Notes: generated from the letters alone by a model not told the origin. Positions 38,497-53,053 are shown, numbered from the stretch's first letter. The stretch is DNA of 64,000 nt from Paralichthys olivaceus (GCF_024713975.1 NC_091116.1:804001-868000), one strand, 5' to 3'. Translations and numbers: made by a program.

Positions 38497-40126
38497 ATAG
38501 GATGTGACCTCAGAGCTTAATTTAATCAATGCCATATGGACGAGAATGAAGCTGCCTGCGATCCTCAAACTTAATAAAGGAGGATTTCAGGGAGATTTTA
38601 ACCTGATGCTTATAATAGAAATGCTCAAATCACTGCAGTTCCATAATAGTACATATATTATATATATTTTTAGATAATCCTGTGTTTTTAAGGATTTGCT
38701 TGAGCCATCCTCTGGTTCTACAGCTGTATTGTGCAACTTAAACAAAATCTATTATGAAAACCTAAAAAATTCAAGGAATAGTCAAAAAACTGCTTATTAA
38801 GAAATGTCACTATTGGAAATGTGTTTTTAAGCATGTCTGAGAAAAGTACTGAATAAAATAAATAGTTTGAACTGATCCTGGAGTTACTCTCATACAGTAA
38901 AGTGTTTATTTTAGGCATCTCAGGAGTCACGTCCTCCCTGTGTGCAGAGTGTTTACAGATAAGTTCTGCTCTGCGTCCAGTTTTTGCAGGAAACAGGAAC
39001 TACTATTCTTTTATAGCACTTTTCTGAACAAAGACACGCATGATTTAACACTTGGCTGAAAGAAAGAGCACAAACTGTGTTCTCCACCTTTAATGTGTGG
39101 CTCTTAATATAACGATAATTGCGTAGATCCTGTGGATCGGTGAAAGTGTGTTTAACAGCTGCTCGGCTGCAAATTACAGCACAAGCCTGATGCATAAAAG
39201 CACAGCTGCCTTGTTAAGAGTGCGGGCGTGGCCCAGCAGGACACACTGAGGGGTCTCCAGCAGCAGACATGCTCTTTTCGTCTGGCCCCCAGGTGAGGCC
39301 CCTGATCACTGCGGTGTTGCACGGCATCGATGCAGCCGCAAGACAGCACATCGACTCATTGTGTCGTGATGAGGTGCTCCTGGAAAATAAACCCTCCGAG
39401 GACAGTGGACAAAGGAGTGAGAGTGACTCCTGTGTGGAGGGGCCCCAGGATCACGTGAGATGGACGTGAGACTCGCCTCCGTGCGTGCATGAGTCACCTT
39501 GATGCATCCGTGAAGTGTGAACACGGAGAAGCTCTCAGCCGCTGCTCTCCAGAGGGCTTATGTGTAGTGACAGCTCTGACATTTCCCCCCCGAGCACAGA
39601 GGCTGTGGCCTCCGCAGACGAGATGCCCCCCCCCCGCCCTCGCTGCTGGGCACACATCTGGGCCTCTCGCTGCAGAAGATGATGTTGCTGACACTTTGAG
39701 TTTCTCTTCTACAAAACGCAGCAGAGACAATTTCTGTTAATAGAAATCAGTGGAACTCACACGCCTGTTTTGTTATGTTTGATATTTTTCACCTTTTCAT
39801 TCAGACAAAGAAATCCTCTACTGAACAGCAGCATCGCTGAAAATACAAACCTCTTATTTTTGTGTCTTGTAAAATTGTGCTGCAGAGATAAACATATTTC
39901 TGCTTTATGAAATTCAAACCTGAGACGTGTGGTGTCCTGAACCTCCTGGGCGGCTGCTTCAACGTTAATTATAAGGGTTAATTACCCAGACTGCCCCAGG
40001 AGAAAGCCACTTCAGTACTTCCCCCTTGTTGACAACAAACTTGTGTATTTTGTTTTTTGTTGATCGGCAAGGGACCAGCATGCAACAGTGCATAGGCTCA
40101 CTTTGTCATGACACTCCCCACCAGCT

Positions 40127-40300
40127 CTTGAGGTTTGTTTATTTGTCAACCGGATTACACAAACACTACTTAACAGACTTCCACTAAACTTAGTGGAAAG
40201 ATGGACATGGGGCATTTATAGGAATAATTTTTCACTTTTCACTCATGAGGTTCTTTGACATTTTCAGTTTCTCCCTGGAATAAGTTAGGGATCTTGATAG
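40127..40300 (+). repeat. fish interspersed repeat C fragment
   Basis: Holds 'aaacttagtggaaagatgga' and 'aggaataatttttc', which recur in order at 50509 and 50554. The parent repeat typically begins CCGCCAAGGAGGTT, and such a start is seen at 61600. Confidence 0.7.
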
Positions 40301-41822
40301 GACTGATATCTGCAGCTTGAGAAAGATGTAGTTTTGTCTTTATCGTCTTTTAAACTCGACCTCAGTCAGAAATCAGACTAAACTCTCAACATTGCTCTGA
40401 GAATATGTGTTGGTTTGACCCATGTAAAAGCCTATGAATAATATCTATGCATAGACACGTGTGCAGTGTCTTTGTAGAGCCATGGTTCTGGTTTTAGGGC
40501 CAAAGAGACAGGTTTTGATATCTGAACGTTGTTGGCATCAGAGTTGTGTGTTTGCAACCAAGGGGATGCATGGACAGATAAGAATCCAGCCTGTGTAGTG
40601 ATTTATCATCCTGTTCCCTCTCTATAATGTCCCTGCTACTCCAGCTCAAAGCCCAAGGACACCTCCCTCAACCCCAGCACTGTTTGTGTTGCACCACAGG
40701 CGCTGATTCAGTTTTGGAAAGGTGCCCGTGCAATTTCACACAGTCCTCCAGCTGACGTGGGCAACTGAACGTGCCTGGTGAAGTCATTTGCATCATGCGG
40801 CTGCTCACAAATTAAATCAGGTGTGTTTTGGTGGAGGTGCAATCATTAATCAGTTTGTATCAGGGTGCAGTTGCACTGATAAACTAATCTGTCTGGTTCT
40901 TTCCCAACTCTACTTAAGTTTTTATAACTGCAAACACAGACAAGAGTGAAGCACGTAAAAAAAGTAGTTTTTTGCTGTGTCATGATCTCCGATTCGAGGC
41001 CCCCAGGTTAAATTACACACTCAATATTAACATTCAAGACCTCCACTCATTTCTCTACTACTATATGACATGAAACTTGCAGAGAATCAATCGCTTCTTT
41101 GTGCAACAACTTCGGCATCTGTGCTGCACTCAGGATCATTACTGTTTAATGTGTATTTAATGGAAAGCACAGGGAATCCGCAGTATCGTATGTGTTTTAA
41201 TGGCCTCACACACTCGCCAGCTCTCAGGGCTCAAGCCAATGCCACGCCTGTAATCCACTTAACCTCATATCTCATGTTTTCTTGACAGGAAGGTGTTTAT
41301 TTTTTTTTATTTCCCGTTGGCGAGGTCAGGTCGGTGGCGATAACGCTCATGGGCACGGCAGAGAGTCACGCTGAGCCAAGGTCAGCTCCGTGCCACAGCA
41401 ACAAGAACAAAGAAGCACAGAGAACAAGCTGTTGAGCTGTTCCTTTAAAAGCTTTAAGAATTTATTGACATAAATGGTGTTTTTCTTCAGGTTGATTCCA
41501 GAAAAACTAAAACTTTAATACAAAGCCCTGTATCTACAGAGAGTAGTCATGGTTACAGATATTTGGATTCAGGGATAGAATGAAATGAGGCATGTTTACC
41601 TGCTGTGAATGTTCTCACAGATACAAACCTGATGTCACACCCACAGACTCTATCGCACACTTTCCCTGAAGTTCACCGTCGTTATCTGGACATTTTGTCT
41701 TTGAGGCTATTTGATCTGAGAACAGGACACGGGGGGGGAGAGTGTGCAGAATGTATAATGATGTCATTTTCCCTCGGTTACATCTGCAGGTTGATAGTTG
41801 GTAAAGGCATCTGTTTGTTTTT

Positions 41823-42005
41823 GCTCCGCCACTGCGCCAGCGGACGGAGGCTTTATGTTTTTTGTTTGTCCGTCCATCACCAATATTGTGAACATAACAT
41901 CTGAAGAAAGCTTTGAGGGAGTTTCTTAAATTTTTGCACAAACGCTCAATTAGACTCACAGGTTAACTGATTAGATTTGGGTGGTCAAAGGTCACGATGG
42001 CCTCT
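41823..42005 (+). repeat. fish interspersed repeat B, copy 2
   Basis: Holds 'gctccgccactgcgccagcg', 'tttgagggagtttctta', 'taactgattagattt' and 'gtcaaaggtcacg', in the same order and orientation as 23406-23700. Confidence 0.65.
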
Positions 42006-42646
42006 TTTCCTCATTATCAGCAGGTAAATCAGTCCTTATCAGGTTTGAAGATTTAAAACTCCATGTTCTCTCACTTAGTTCGAAGCTTTACTCCAAAGTC
42101 GGCTGCAGCATCTGTCGTCAACCTTCCAGCTCGACACAAAACCTCACCGGGAATCCCAGGAATTCCTCACCACCTGTTGTTTTGTCTAAAGGAAGTGAAT
42201 GGTTTTAGTGAGAGCGCTCACACCAACACAAATGTGACTGTGCTGAGCAGGAGCACAGTGAATGAAGATACTGTTGACACATCAAAAGCTCCACTCGAGG
42301 GATTTATCAGGAAGTTGCAGTGTTTTGGTATTTTGTAAAGAAATCACAGAGTTGACATCGAGATGAACCTTCAGTGATTGTTGGTGTTAAAAAAACTGCA
42401 TTTTCAGAGCAGTAGCTTGCAGAATTGATTTGGAGTTGACTTCTCATGTCTCAGCAGCCAAACCTGAACTAAATCTGGATTTGTCGGATGTGCCAGACGT
42501 TGACACTTAGATCAAATTCTTCTCTCATCTTTAGGATCCTCTTGGTTTTTTTTTATCCCACATGGAGAAACGAGCCCCCGATCACTGCCAAGATCTGCTC
42601 AGCTCTTCCTGCCCTCTGAATCTCCCAGCATGCCTTTCCAGTGCTC

Positions 42647-42689
42647 TGTGTGTGTGTGTGTGTATGTGTGTGTGTGTGTGTGTGTGTGT
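42647..42689 (+). repeat. TG microsatellite
   Basis: (TG)n with one TATG interruption. Confidence 0.95.
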
Positions 42690-45600
42690 TAATAAAGATG
42701 GCTTTTTCTGCACCTCTTGCTCTTTCCAAAAAACAGGGAAATCTGGCTGCACTTTTACTTCCTCTCACTTTGTGTCAGGAATCAGTGAGCTGTTAGTGGC
42801 AAAGTTTCAGAAGTAGATTGTTTTTAACAGTTTTGCCTCCAGTTGAAAATGTCCGGGGACGACACATTTCTTAGAATAGGCAGAGGATTATTATTGTTGA
42901 GAAGTGATGAGAAGGAAGAAGTTTACACGCAGGTTTGATGAACAGAGAGATTTGCAAATGAGCAATATCAGGTCAAAATGATGGGAAATAAGATGCGGGA
43001 TGTAAAGATATTTATGCAATAAAAACAAGTAACGTTATAACGCCATGAGATTTATCAACACATTAAGGGAAGCATGTTTAACAACATTTACACCGTTGGA
43101 GTCTGACTGGCACGTTCTCAACTTTGGGGCGTCTGTCTCTGCTGTAAATAACAAATGGATCTCACCTAATGGGTTCATCCAGGGAGCATTAACGCCCCCT
43201 GCACTGCGGAGGAAGCGAGTGGTGTAATGTGGAAACTCTGCAGCCGCAACAAGAGGCCCTCTCCTCACTTTGTATGCAGTCACAGTGTTTCATATAGTGC
43301 ACGTCTGGGTCGGTTATTTATTGACCCGTTGTGTCACTGAGTAAGTGACTTAACTATCGCAGGCTACAGTGTTTGTTTGTCCTTGTAAAGCAGGAAAAAA
43401 AAGATTTCCAGACTGTGACTCACTGATAGTGTGTAAGCAATCTAGGTCAACACCCAATCAATAAAGATAACGAGACCCACTTTACTGGCAACGTGCATTA
43501 TCTGTATTGTAAAACAGTTGAGGTCAATTATCTCTGGAGATTAAAACTGTTTTAAAAACCGACAGATTAGCAGAGTTATGTCGGAATATTTGTAAGAAAG
43601 CTGCAAATCAAAGGTACAATCTTTTCTTCCTGTTGAAGTAAGAGGTCACGCTCTGTTCTCCACAACAAGACCCCGCTGGAGCATTTCTGCTTCCGTCACT
43701 GCACACGGAAGTTCAGGAGGTGATTGCTCTTCCTGTTTTTTGGGTGCGAGTCGTTGGCTCGGCTGTGTTCCTTTCTGCCAAGTTCCCCCTGTAAGGTGAA
43801 GTGAGGTTAACGAATTGTGGTGGTTTGCGGGCAGCGGGCGATCCAACGAGACAAACCATGAAGAGCTGGCGTTAAAGAGACATGTGGCTGCACGAATGCA
43901 CAGATATTTGGCGAACAAATGCTAACGCCACTGTGCCGGTGCTGTAAATAAGTGGACAGGACTTCCTGTGTGGTGCCGCAACGCCACAAAATGCTCGTTT
44001 CAAAGGTTTCGAGCCGTTGCCTGGTGAATAGAATCCCAGATGCCTGAGCGCCCCTCCGTCTTTGCAGCGAGAAACAGCTGGTCCCTGTGTCTTTTTGTCC
44101 GTTGAGGCCCCCTCCTCGCATAAAGGCTCTGGTCAGACGTGTGCCTACATTCCCTTATACCCCACCCCCACTTCTGCCGGCCCACTCCCCAAGTTCGACT
44201 GGCCTCCTGCCCAGATGAGCGCCAACTCGCCCTCTTTGTCTGTAGATCTGGCCACTGGCACCGTGGGCCCAGCTCCAAACGCCACCCACACATTTATTGT
44301 TGCTTGTGCCCCATTTTGCTCCCTAAACCCCACCCCCTCAGTACAGGCACAACGCCAAGACGGGCACAACAACAATAGTGTCGGTGCTCATGTGTAATCC
44401 GTGTACCGTAACTGCTTCGTCGCAGGGCCTCGGCACGCTTTTGTTGTCGTCCGGATCGTCTCAGTGTGACAGGATTGAGACAAATTTCTTTTTTACAATG
44501 AGTTGGCAGCAAGATTCACCCTTTTTGTAATCTCACCACATCTTAATGATCTTCGTTTGTAAAACATGGCAAACATTTCAAGGAGATGTTGTAAACCACG
44601 TCCTTGGCACTTGGTCCTTGCCTCTGAAACCAAAAACAAAACCACATATTTCAGCAATAATCCCACAGATGAGTTCTTTTACCACAAATTTAAAGATCTG
44701 ATGAAGAAAGAAAGAAATGAAAGTTGACAGCAGCTCGTCCCCTCTCCCAAAAACCAGCTGACATGTCCCTCTGATAAAGAACACATTCGTAAATGATTCT
44801 CTTCTGCGACGTGGTTGAGTAGAAGAAGAAAAAGTCAGTTTCAGGCCTCGTGTTCTGAAATTGCTCTCATCAGAATGTAAATGTTTGGATTGGCACAGGG
44901 GGGAAACTGAGGATTCATCCCATCTGTTGCTCAACAGATTAGCATTCTGATGTGGTGCGGACCTCGCTGCATGTAGGCGGGAATAATTGAGGTGGGCAGG
45001 GAGGGAATTTGAGCCGTCGCCGTGCCGTAATAACAAATCTTGGAAGAGGAGACAGGATGGTCGGATGATTCAAGTGCAATGAACCTCACAGAAACAGCTT
45101 CTCTTAGAATGACCCTATGATGATGTGCAAAATGAAACTCGATCTCCCTCATGTTTTCACTGGATTAAAACAGAATTCAACATTATTTAATCCTCACCTT
45201 CGATGAAAGACAAGATAGCAGAGGATTAACATGAGAAGCAGAGAGAAGTGAGGGTTGGAAGGAGGTATAGAGACAGCAAGTTGCCACAATCCCAAAGAAT
45301 TCTCCCTCCACCTCCGTCCTCCATCCACACTACCCCATGCTTCTCCTTCTCTGAGGGCAGAGCTGGGTTACTTCCCAGAAACAGGCCCACCATCAATGTC
45401 TGTCTTTCCAAAACAAGTCGTTCAGCGCTCGTCGTCCCCAAGAGCCACAAACTTTGTGTGTGATCGAGTTGGATGAGTTTCACTCAGCTACAGAATTTGG
45501 AAAGTGCCTGTGAGGAGTGTCATCTGCTGTGTGCAGTGTTTCTTTAGTCTTTGTGTCAATAATAAGACGTAAAAACGTTGTTGCTTTGTGTGTAAATCAA

Positions 45601-46647
45601 GGTGAAGTGGGACAGAATCTGGTCTTGAACTATGGAGGCCAGATTTTGTGTAATTAAATAGTATAAACGTATATTGGCATTGTTACATCTACATAACCCA
45701 CGTGAAGAGGAAAAACTCTTGCACTTGCTTTGCACAAACCTGAGAGTGAAGCTCTGCACCTTCCACGCTCATAACTTGACTACAATCATCGTAAAGTCTT
45801 AATTCCAAACACAGGCTCCAGAGTGTTTACAGTATCTTTGAAGTCATGTGTGTTTGAACCGAATGGGACGCAGATAAAACTCCCGGTGTGTTGACATTGT
45901 GACAGTAAGTGGGGACAAATTCCAGAGTGATTTTTTTAACAGCCTCGAAGTCTGAGTCAAACAATGTTTTATTTTCACCTTGTTTACATTCAGTGTCGAG
46001 GTTAGAGTCCATCCACAAGTTTCTCCACAGTGCCGTCTCAGTCCGATTGTCAGCTAATGATACGGAAACAAAAGGCTGATGTTGGGCTCTGGCAGCCTCT
46101 CGCATTCCTGCATCCACCAGACAGATTGCCCCGTACGCAGCCTGTGGCCACTGGATGCAAATCAATTTGCACAGTGACGCGAACAACGCTGCTAAATGGA
46201 TTCCCTGCACATCTATGTCATATCGGGGCTCGTGTGTCCACGGTTGCCAGGGGGGTGAAGTGGTTTGGTTGGATTGTGGAGGCCGGGGCGCGGTGCAGAT
46301 AACTAGGACAACTGGTGCTTCTAGCAACAGTGTCGGGACGCTCTCTGCACAATGACGGCTTGCTTTTTTCTCTCTTGTTGCTTTCAACAGGAGGGACATG
46401 TTCCAGACAGCGGCAGCAGCTTAGGATGCTTTTATGGTTAAGACGATTTGAAGTGTTGGCTTAAGAGTATAATGTTTGCAGCTTTCATGCAAGTTGCTAA
46501 ACCCGACCTTGAAAGTTAACGTGGCGAGGCAGAGTTTGTCGTCTAAAGACTCATGTGTGCTGCCTTTAAAGAGACTCGTCTGTTTCATTAAGAGTCACAT
46601 GCACTTACATGCCTCCTATACGATGGCATGGTTATTAAGGTCCACAT

Positions 46648-46661
46648 CCACTAGAGGGCAG
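46648..46661 (+). promoter_or_regulatory. strong CTCF-like motif
   Basis: CCACTAGAGGGCAG matches the CCASYAGRKGGCRS core at all 14 positions. Confidence 0.6.
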
Positions 46662-48732
46662 CGTACAGTGGAGAGTTTGTGACGTTAAGAAAGGCAAAAA
46701 GCGGCATAGTTGAAAACGGCGGTTGTCCAACTCACTAAGTCTCGCTTTAAAAAGTTTAGTTGTTGAAATTCTCGTGTCTTTACGATTATGATTTCCAGTG
46801 GTACTGCTCCATTTCATCTGTTTCGTCCACTCGTGCGTGAATATCGATAAAACAAAAACTGAGTGAGAACAACAGGCTCCGTGCACGTCTGTCTACAAGC
46901 ACAAATGAGCCCTGATGCTGTTCTCATCAATGTTTGGCTTGCTGAGTGTTGTAAAGGGATTCCAGGCGCTTGCTAATGGCGCACGTCTTTATTGGCTCCT
47001 ACTCCCCCAGACAGTCGGAGAAGACACACACAAACACTAATCCAGGCTGACAAGATGCTGATCAGACAGGGGGGGGGGGGGGGACTGTTGCCAGATACTT
47101 CAGATACAGTAGCTGTGCGAGCCTTGTCAAGCAGATGTGTTGTGTGTGTTTGAGTCCACAGGCTAGATCTTACATAACCACAGCCAGACAGTCGCACACA
47201 GATAAGGTTTGAGGTTTCTTGGGGCCACACAATCCAACTTTTCAGCTTCCTGCTGTTGTCAGAGCTGAAACTGACGACTAACATTTAAAAGCAGTTATTA
47301 TCTGACACTGTCGCCCGCTGCAGACTGTGCTGAGTCAGCAGGGGTCCCAGACGTGCTCGGAATATAAACGTCCTGTGACTTGGCTGTTATACTGAAGCAG
47401 AATGAATAACTGTTCTTTAAATTGACTTAATGTTAGAGGAGAAGTCATGAGTAGATTTATCTCTCGTCATGCTGATTTAGAGGAAAAGAGCAATTCCACT
47501 CATGTGTTTTCAAATAAACAGCCAGGAAATGTGAGCTTAACAAAAAAATAACTAATTAAAGGTCAAGTGTGAAATGGATATATTGGCAGAAATTTTATAT
47601 AAAATAATTGTCATTAATATTTAAATACGGGAGTGGGTCCTCTCTACAGAGACCTCTCTCTTACAGTAGCCCACACTGGACAAACCACAGGTTCTCTTTC
47701 ATGTTTAAAAGAGAAGGTTGAGGTATATAATATAATTACATATATATATTTTGCCAGGTTGGTTTATCTGGAGAGATGCTGTATTTAAATAACCTCTGCT
47801 TTAAATATACAGTCTGTAATTATCAGTAAATTAAAGCTTTGAAACCCCATTATTACGTCTGTCTGTTGAAACTGAGACTAACTTCACCCTATAATTCATC
47901 GCCTGTGATTTTGATACAAGCTAAAGATGAGTTTTGACCCTTTAAATCAAGAGCTTGTGTTTTAGCTCAACACAAAGTGGTCAGTCCACATCATGGTGCA
48001 GTGTGAGGGGAACTAAACATCTTAACGATACCTGCACTAACACAGGAGGCTGTTGTGTGTGAATAAAGCATCTGAGCATGAGTGGGAGCTCGCAACGAGT
48101 TAAAAACCTGTGGTTAAAACACGGGAGGAAAAGGTCATGAAAGAGGATCTCCTTGCAGACTAAGGGAGAAACTTGTTCTCATGGGAACTGGAGCGCTGTT
48201 TGTTTTTTCATTGGGCCTGAAATACATTGTAAAAACCACAACTTCCTCTTAATCTCAATTGTAAATGATCTGGTTTGTATTGAAACAAGTAAGGGTGTTT
48301 TTTTTATTTTTCTCCATACCTTCAGCTCCTTTACAACCTGATAAAATATCTAAGTGTACTTTCTAAACATCCACGAGCACCAATGACAACTTGTTTTTCA
48401 TTCCTGGAAAAAATAAAAGCACGTTCCCTGTTTGTTTGGAGAAGGTTGATCCAGGATTACAGCTCAGGCCATATCAGCGGCCACCGGCAGACATTTTAAT
48501 AAACGTCCAAAAAAACCAGGAGAGAATTAACTTCGCCACAGAGCGGATTGTCGACTTAAATGAGACTGTCCTCCATTTATCAACACTGCGTTGTCATGGG
48601 AATGCTCGCCCGGGCCAAAAGGGAGCAGATGGCTCGAGAAATCGATGGCTCTGACTCAAACTAGCTGTTCTGCCGATTTGCTTCGGGCTCAGCGGGAGTT
48701 TGGACTTGCGCTCGGTTTAGGTTTCAAAGGCA

Positions 48733-48733
<1 letters not shown>

Positions 48734-48771
<38 letters not shown>

Positions 48772-48788
48772 TGTGTTTGTGTGTGTGT
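48734..48788 (+). repeat. TG microsatellite
   Basis: Long (TG)n with a CTGTGTT interruption. Confidence 0.95.
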
Positions 48789-49199
48789 CTCTTTGCAGGA
48801 TAAGATAGGGGACAAAACATGTACAGGCCCCTCACCGCTGTTGTCTTCTGTCTTCTTCTTACACTTCAGAGATTCCCAGTAATGTAAAGAATGTGGCTGT
48901 TTGCAGAATTCAGCTTCACTGGGAAATGAACTGAAAAAGGTTGTTTGCTAAGTTTCAGGCATTTTAGAAGAGGCAGTTTATTTCTGACGCGGAGCTTTAA
49001 CGCTGGCTTGGGTGGTTATTGTGCTCTGCGGTTTAAAACGTATTGGTGTTATGGTGAAACTACGATTTCGTAACTCTTTTACTGGTTAATGTGCAGACAG
49101 CTGATTTTAGGAATGAGTCCAAAAACCCAGAAATTGGTTAGTTTTCACACTTCTGGTTTCCTTGTGCGGAAGTCGGATGGTCTTAGGTTCGATATTTAA

Positions 49200-49450
49200 A
49201 GTAATACTGCAGATGACTCAGCAGAAGTAACATCAAGAAGGAGTGGAAGCTCGGAAGCAGGGTGGATGCTCCGAAGTTGGTCGGCAGTCGCCATAGGAAC
49301 TGGCCACTCAAGGGTTTGAAGCTTAGATTACAGATTATATTATATTATATGGTTACTTCTAGTTTCAAAATGGCAAATTCGAGGCCTCAAAATAGCAGCT
49401 CCCAAACCAATGAATGGGTGACGTCACGGTGGTTCCCCACTTGGCTTGGA
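49200..49450 (+). repeat. possible dispersed fish repeat with a CRE-like core
   Basis: The order 'caaaatagcagctcccaaac', 'caatgaatgggtgacgtcac' resembles a common fish repeat containing ATGGGTGACGTCACGG. TGACGTCA is at 49419-49426. The identification is from memory. Confidence 0.4.
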
Positions 49451-49851
49451 CGCAGTTTTTATGCAAATAGGTCCAAACATGTTTGAACACAAACAAGAAA
49501 CCCCTTACACAACTTTATGTAACCTCAAGTGTCCATCACCGTGTCCGCTTGTTTCATTTCCCGGCTCTGTTTATAATTCTACCCTGAAAAACGCCGTGGG
49601 GGTTTTATTTTGAAAACTGCTGCACAAATAAAGAATGGATCTCTTTGTTGTCGTTTCACAGCCACTGCATCGATGTTAGTATTAATATCAATAAAGCCCC
49701 GAGCTCCTGAGAAAACAGTCAGTCAGACAGACTGTCTGCCCTGAATGCTGCTTTCCAATATTACCCATAATCCACCGGGATGCATCTGTGCAGACCGGTC
49801 CAGTTGTCATGCTTAGAAGCAGCCAATCAAACGTCTTCTTATGTAATCCCT

Positions 49852-49852
<1 letters not shown>

Positions 49853-49883
<31 letters not shown>

Positions 49884-49945
49884 ATTAGACCATAGACTTG
49901 CCATTGTCCCTCTAGACAAATTTTAGTCTTCATTCGTCCTTCAAG

Positions 49946-49980
<35 letters not shown>
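49853..49980 (+). repeat. paired CA microsatellites
   Basis: Two (CA)n tracts, 49853-49882 and 49951-49980, separated by about 68 bases of ordinary sequence. Confidence 0.95.
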
Positions 49981-49982
<2 letters not shown>

Positions 49983-50472
49983 CGACCTGGCCGGCTGTAA
50001 TATATTAAACATTCCTCCTCCCTGAGCCAGCAACGTCTCCTGTTGTGCATTCCTCAGAAATTAGACCGGCCCGCCGCAGCAGATGGGAACGACTGTAACC
50101 ACTTCTGTTCCACTTATGTCATCACACACACTGTACGTGAATTAATCGTGACATATGAATCTCCGTGTGTTTGGGATGTTTGGTCGATGCTGTAAGGCAG
50201 CGGGCCTGTGCAGCACGATGGGGGATGTGGAAACCAACACTTGTGTTCTTTTACTCTGAGGGGAGATTAAGGCAGTCAAACTGTTTAATAGATTTTTCTG
50301 GCCACAGTGAATGCGAGGCCAGTTCTCCAGCAGTGTTCCCTGCTCTGTTTGAATATGAACGGAAGCACAGTTTTCACATCGATTATTTTCCAACTTCTAC
50401 GTCACTTCGTAATTACTGAAGTTGTATTACACTTGTGTTCATGACACTTGTGCTGCTGGAGGAAAAAAAGAT

Positions 50473-50640
50473 TGCTGAGGAGGTTTTGTTTTCGAACCGA
50501 TCCTCTTTAAACTTAGTGGAAGGATGGGACACGTGTGGATCTCGACAAAATCCAGGAATAATTTTTCGCTTTCTTTAACATTGTGAGATATATTCATGTA
50601 AATTGATGAAAATAATTTATTTACTGATATCTATATGAAT
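50473..50640 (+). repeat. fish interspersed repeat C fragment
   Basis: Starts GCTGAGGAGGTTTTG and shares 'aaacttagtggaaggatgg' and 'aggaataatttttc' with 40127-40300. It is followed by the 'actgatatct' block also seen at 38141 and 52417. Confidence 0.7.
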
Positions 50641-51163
50641 GTCTTCTGTGCAGCTGGATTAGATTTAAAGGGACAGTTGGGCCTTGATAAGATGGTTGTC
50701 TTCTTACAGTGTTAACTTCATCAGACACCACTGACACTTCAAGCTTCAAGCTAACTCTCAAACTGTCCTGCTGCCTTTCTCCTTAACAACTGAATTTTGC
50801 AACCTTTTATCTTAAGACAGGAAGTGTAGCGTCATTCCCACCCTCATGCCCCTCAGTTGATAACGCTCTCTCCAACTGTAAAGTTGGTGCTAAAGAGGAG
50901 AGAGAGAGAGAGTCCCTCTCGCAGTTCAAGTGACCCTCCAAACCATCACCCGTGTCCCCTCCTGCCTCCCTTCTGCTTGTTTTGTTGTCCGTCTCTCACT
51001 GTACAGTATTAACACGCCTGTGGCGGAAAAAGCCAGGCGTGCTATTGTCTGATTGGGGGGCGCCGTTGGCTGCGGACAACAGACGACCAATGACAGGATC
51101 CCCCTGCTGAGACCTGGTGGTCTGTGGGCATTCCTGCTCATTAGGAAGCTTTGTTGTACATGT

Positions 51164-51195
51164 TGTGTGTGTGTGTGTGTGCGTGTGTGTGTGTG
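51164..51195 (+). repeat. TG microsatellite
   Basis: (TG)n with one GC interruption. Confidence 0.9.
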
Positions 51196-52319
51196 AGAGC
51201 TGCATGATGAATCGACAGTGGCAGGTAAAGTATGAGGAGGCAAATGAATATGCATGAGTGTAAGGACGTCTTTGTGGCTGGAAACAAGTCGTCCATTAGC
51301 GCAGAGCAGGTGTGGTGAGCACAGACGCATCATCGCCTCTGTCACTGTTGGAACTGTCTCTGCTGTGAGGCTCCACCTGGGGTCAGAGGTCCTCCTCTGG
51401 TTGTCATCGCGTGGGCGTCAGAAAATGAGCTTTTCTTTCCCTTTCGGGACGCACACACCTACAAGCTCATATCTGTCACTCTCACCTCATTTCTCCCTCC
51501 TGGTCCAGTGCCAGCATGCTTCCATATTTGGACATGAGTGAACAAAGTCTTGTTTTCTGTGCAGGAATTTCTAAGTTTGGCATCTTATCTCTGGTAGTTG
51601 CAGCCAGTGAAGGTTTGGCTCAGGAGTGAGTCTTCCAGGGAAGAGAAAGAATGTGAGGAATAAGTAACGGAACACATTTCTTCCCCCTAGAATTAGGAAG
51701 GTGAAACCCTCATGAAGATTTAAAGCTGGAAAAATCTACTTTCACTCAATGCGGGATCGTTTTATTCATTTTTAATGCGTCAGACCGCGTTAGGAGTCAC
51801 ATTCCCACTTTTGGGTTATTTAGAGCAGGGAAAATAGTTGTCGAACATGAGGTCAGTTCGAAAGAATGTGGGCTGTCCCTTCCTCTGCTACACTGAAACC
51901 AGCCAGATAACCTGCACCTTTCAAGGACAATACATTACCACATCAAGTGGAGCTTTTCTTTCTCCCCTCTACCGTTCGGCCCTGAGCTGGAGAACCACTG
52001 TTTTTGGTAGAGAGAGCAGCCATTGTGTCCGGAATGTGGGAGTGTCGGTGTTTATTATGGCGAGGACATTAACTCTGGCCTGAAAAGTCATTGAGCAGCA
52101 TTTTCTTTTCTCGACCCATCTCTATAGATTCATTTCTTTGAACCCCTGTCATCCATTAATAGAATATAACCTTAGTGTGGTTTTCACAGAAACATGTCAG
52201 CCTACGTGTTGTCAATGCACATTAGCAATCTTCTGGGAACTACGAGCATCACCTTGTAGTTCCTGTGTAACGGAGGCGTGTGTGATTATTATGAGCTCAG
52301 AGGGTGACCAGAGAACTGC

Positions 52320-52450
52320 ACATTGGGACTTTACAAGATTTGTTTTCACTGTATTTAACATTGCAAGATAGAAGAAAAGAAAAGAAAAGAATTCAAAAAA
52401 TATATGTATTTAATGGACTGATATCTGAGTGTGTGAAATTTGATACAGGT
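52320..52450 (+). repeat. fish interspersed repeat C fragment (3' part)
   Basis: 'tttaacattgcaagata' and 'ctgatatctgagtgtgtgaa' match blocks near 50575 and 38143. Confidence 0.6.
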
Positions 52451-53053
52451 TGATTGTTGGGCATTTGCGTGGACCTACGCCATTCACAGGTATTTGATTC
52501 ATTGTTTCCAAAAAAAACAAACACAAAGACATCAAGTGGCATCGTGTTACAAGTGACCTAATGTCAGGGATGAAAACCGAAGGTCGGATCGTGCTCTCGA
52601 AAAGAACTGCCCTGTTGTCCGACCATGTATGAGGGCAGACATTAGATTAGAGAGAGGCACGGGATGTGGCGTTCCGCTGGCATGAAGCTCCTAACAGATG
52701 TTTTCTATTACACACGTTTCGGGATGAAAATCGTGTTTGTGTTGTTGTATTTGACAACAAAATGAGAAACAGTGGATTGGATGAGAGTAGGTTGTTTATT
52801 TTTTAATAAAAAAGGATTATGCGGGAATAGCCCTTAATTTGTGAACGCTGATAAAAGTGAGGAGGAGGAGGATGAAGAGGCTTAGAAGGAGAACTGAGAG
52901 CGACCTCACTCCTGACTGAACCACCTCCACTTCTGCATTTGCTCTTCGTAGAAGGAAGTGGGAGCATGTGGATTTTCAGCTGAGAGACTTCTCTCTACAG
53001 TCAATAACACATGCTGAGAAATCTATCACTGATAATGGATGGATGCATTATCC

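Larger units (their letters stand above)
35986..46640. other. gene-poor region, part 1
   Basis: Open frames on both strands lack known motifs, codon bias or plausible splice chains. Contents: microsatellites at 38459-38496 and 42647-42689, and repeat fragments at about 38040-38165, 40127-40300 and 41823-42005. The 190-codon minus-strand frame at 45827-46399 is the longest unassigned one and shows no recognisable domain. Confidence 0.55.

Noticed and set aside
39269..39469. A 66-codon + strand frame as a coding exon
   Set aside because: No known motif, and the sequence upstream and downstream does not offer a consistent reading frame across splice sites.
45827..46399. A 190-codon open frame on the minus strand
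   Set aside because: It is the longest unassigned frame, but the protein has no known motif, low-complexity or domain pattern, or splice context. Length alone can arise by chance in 64 kb.
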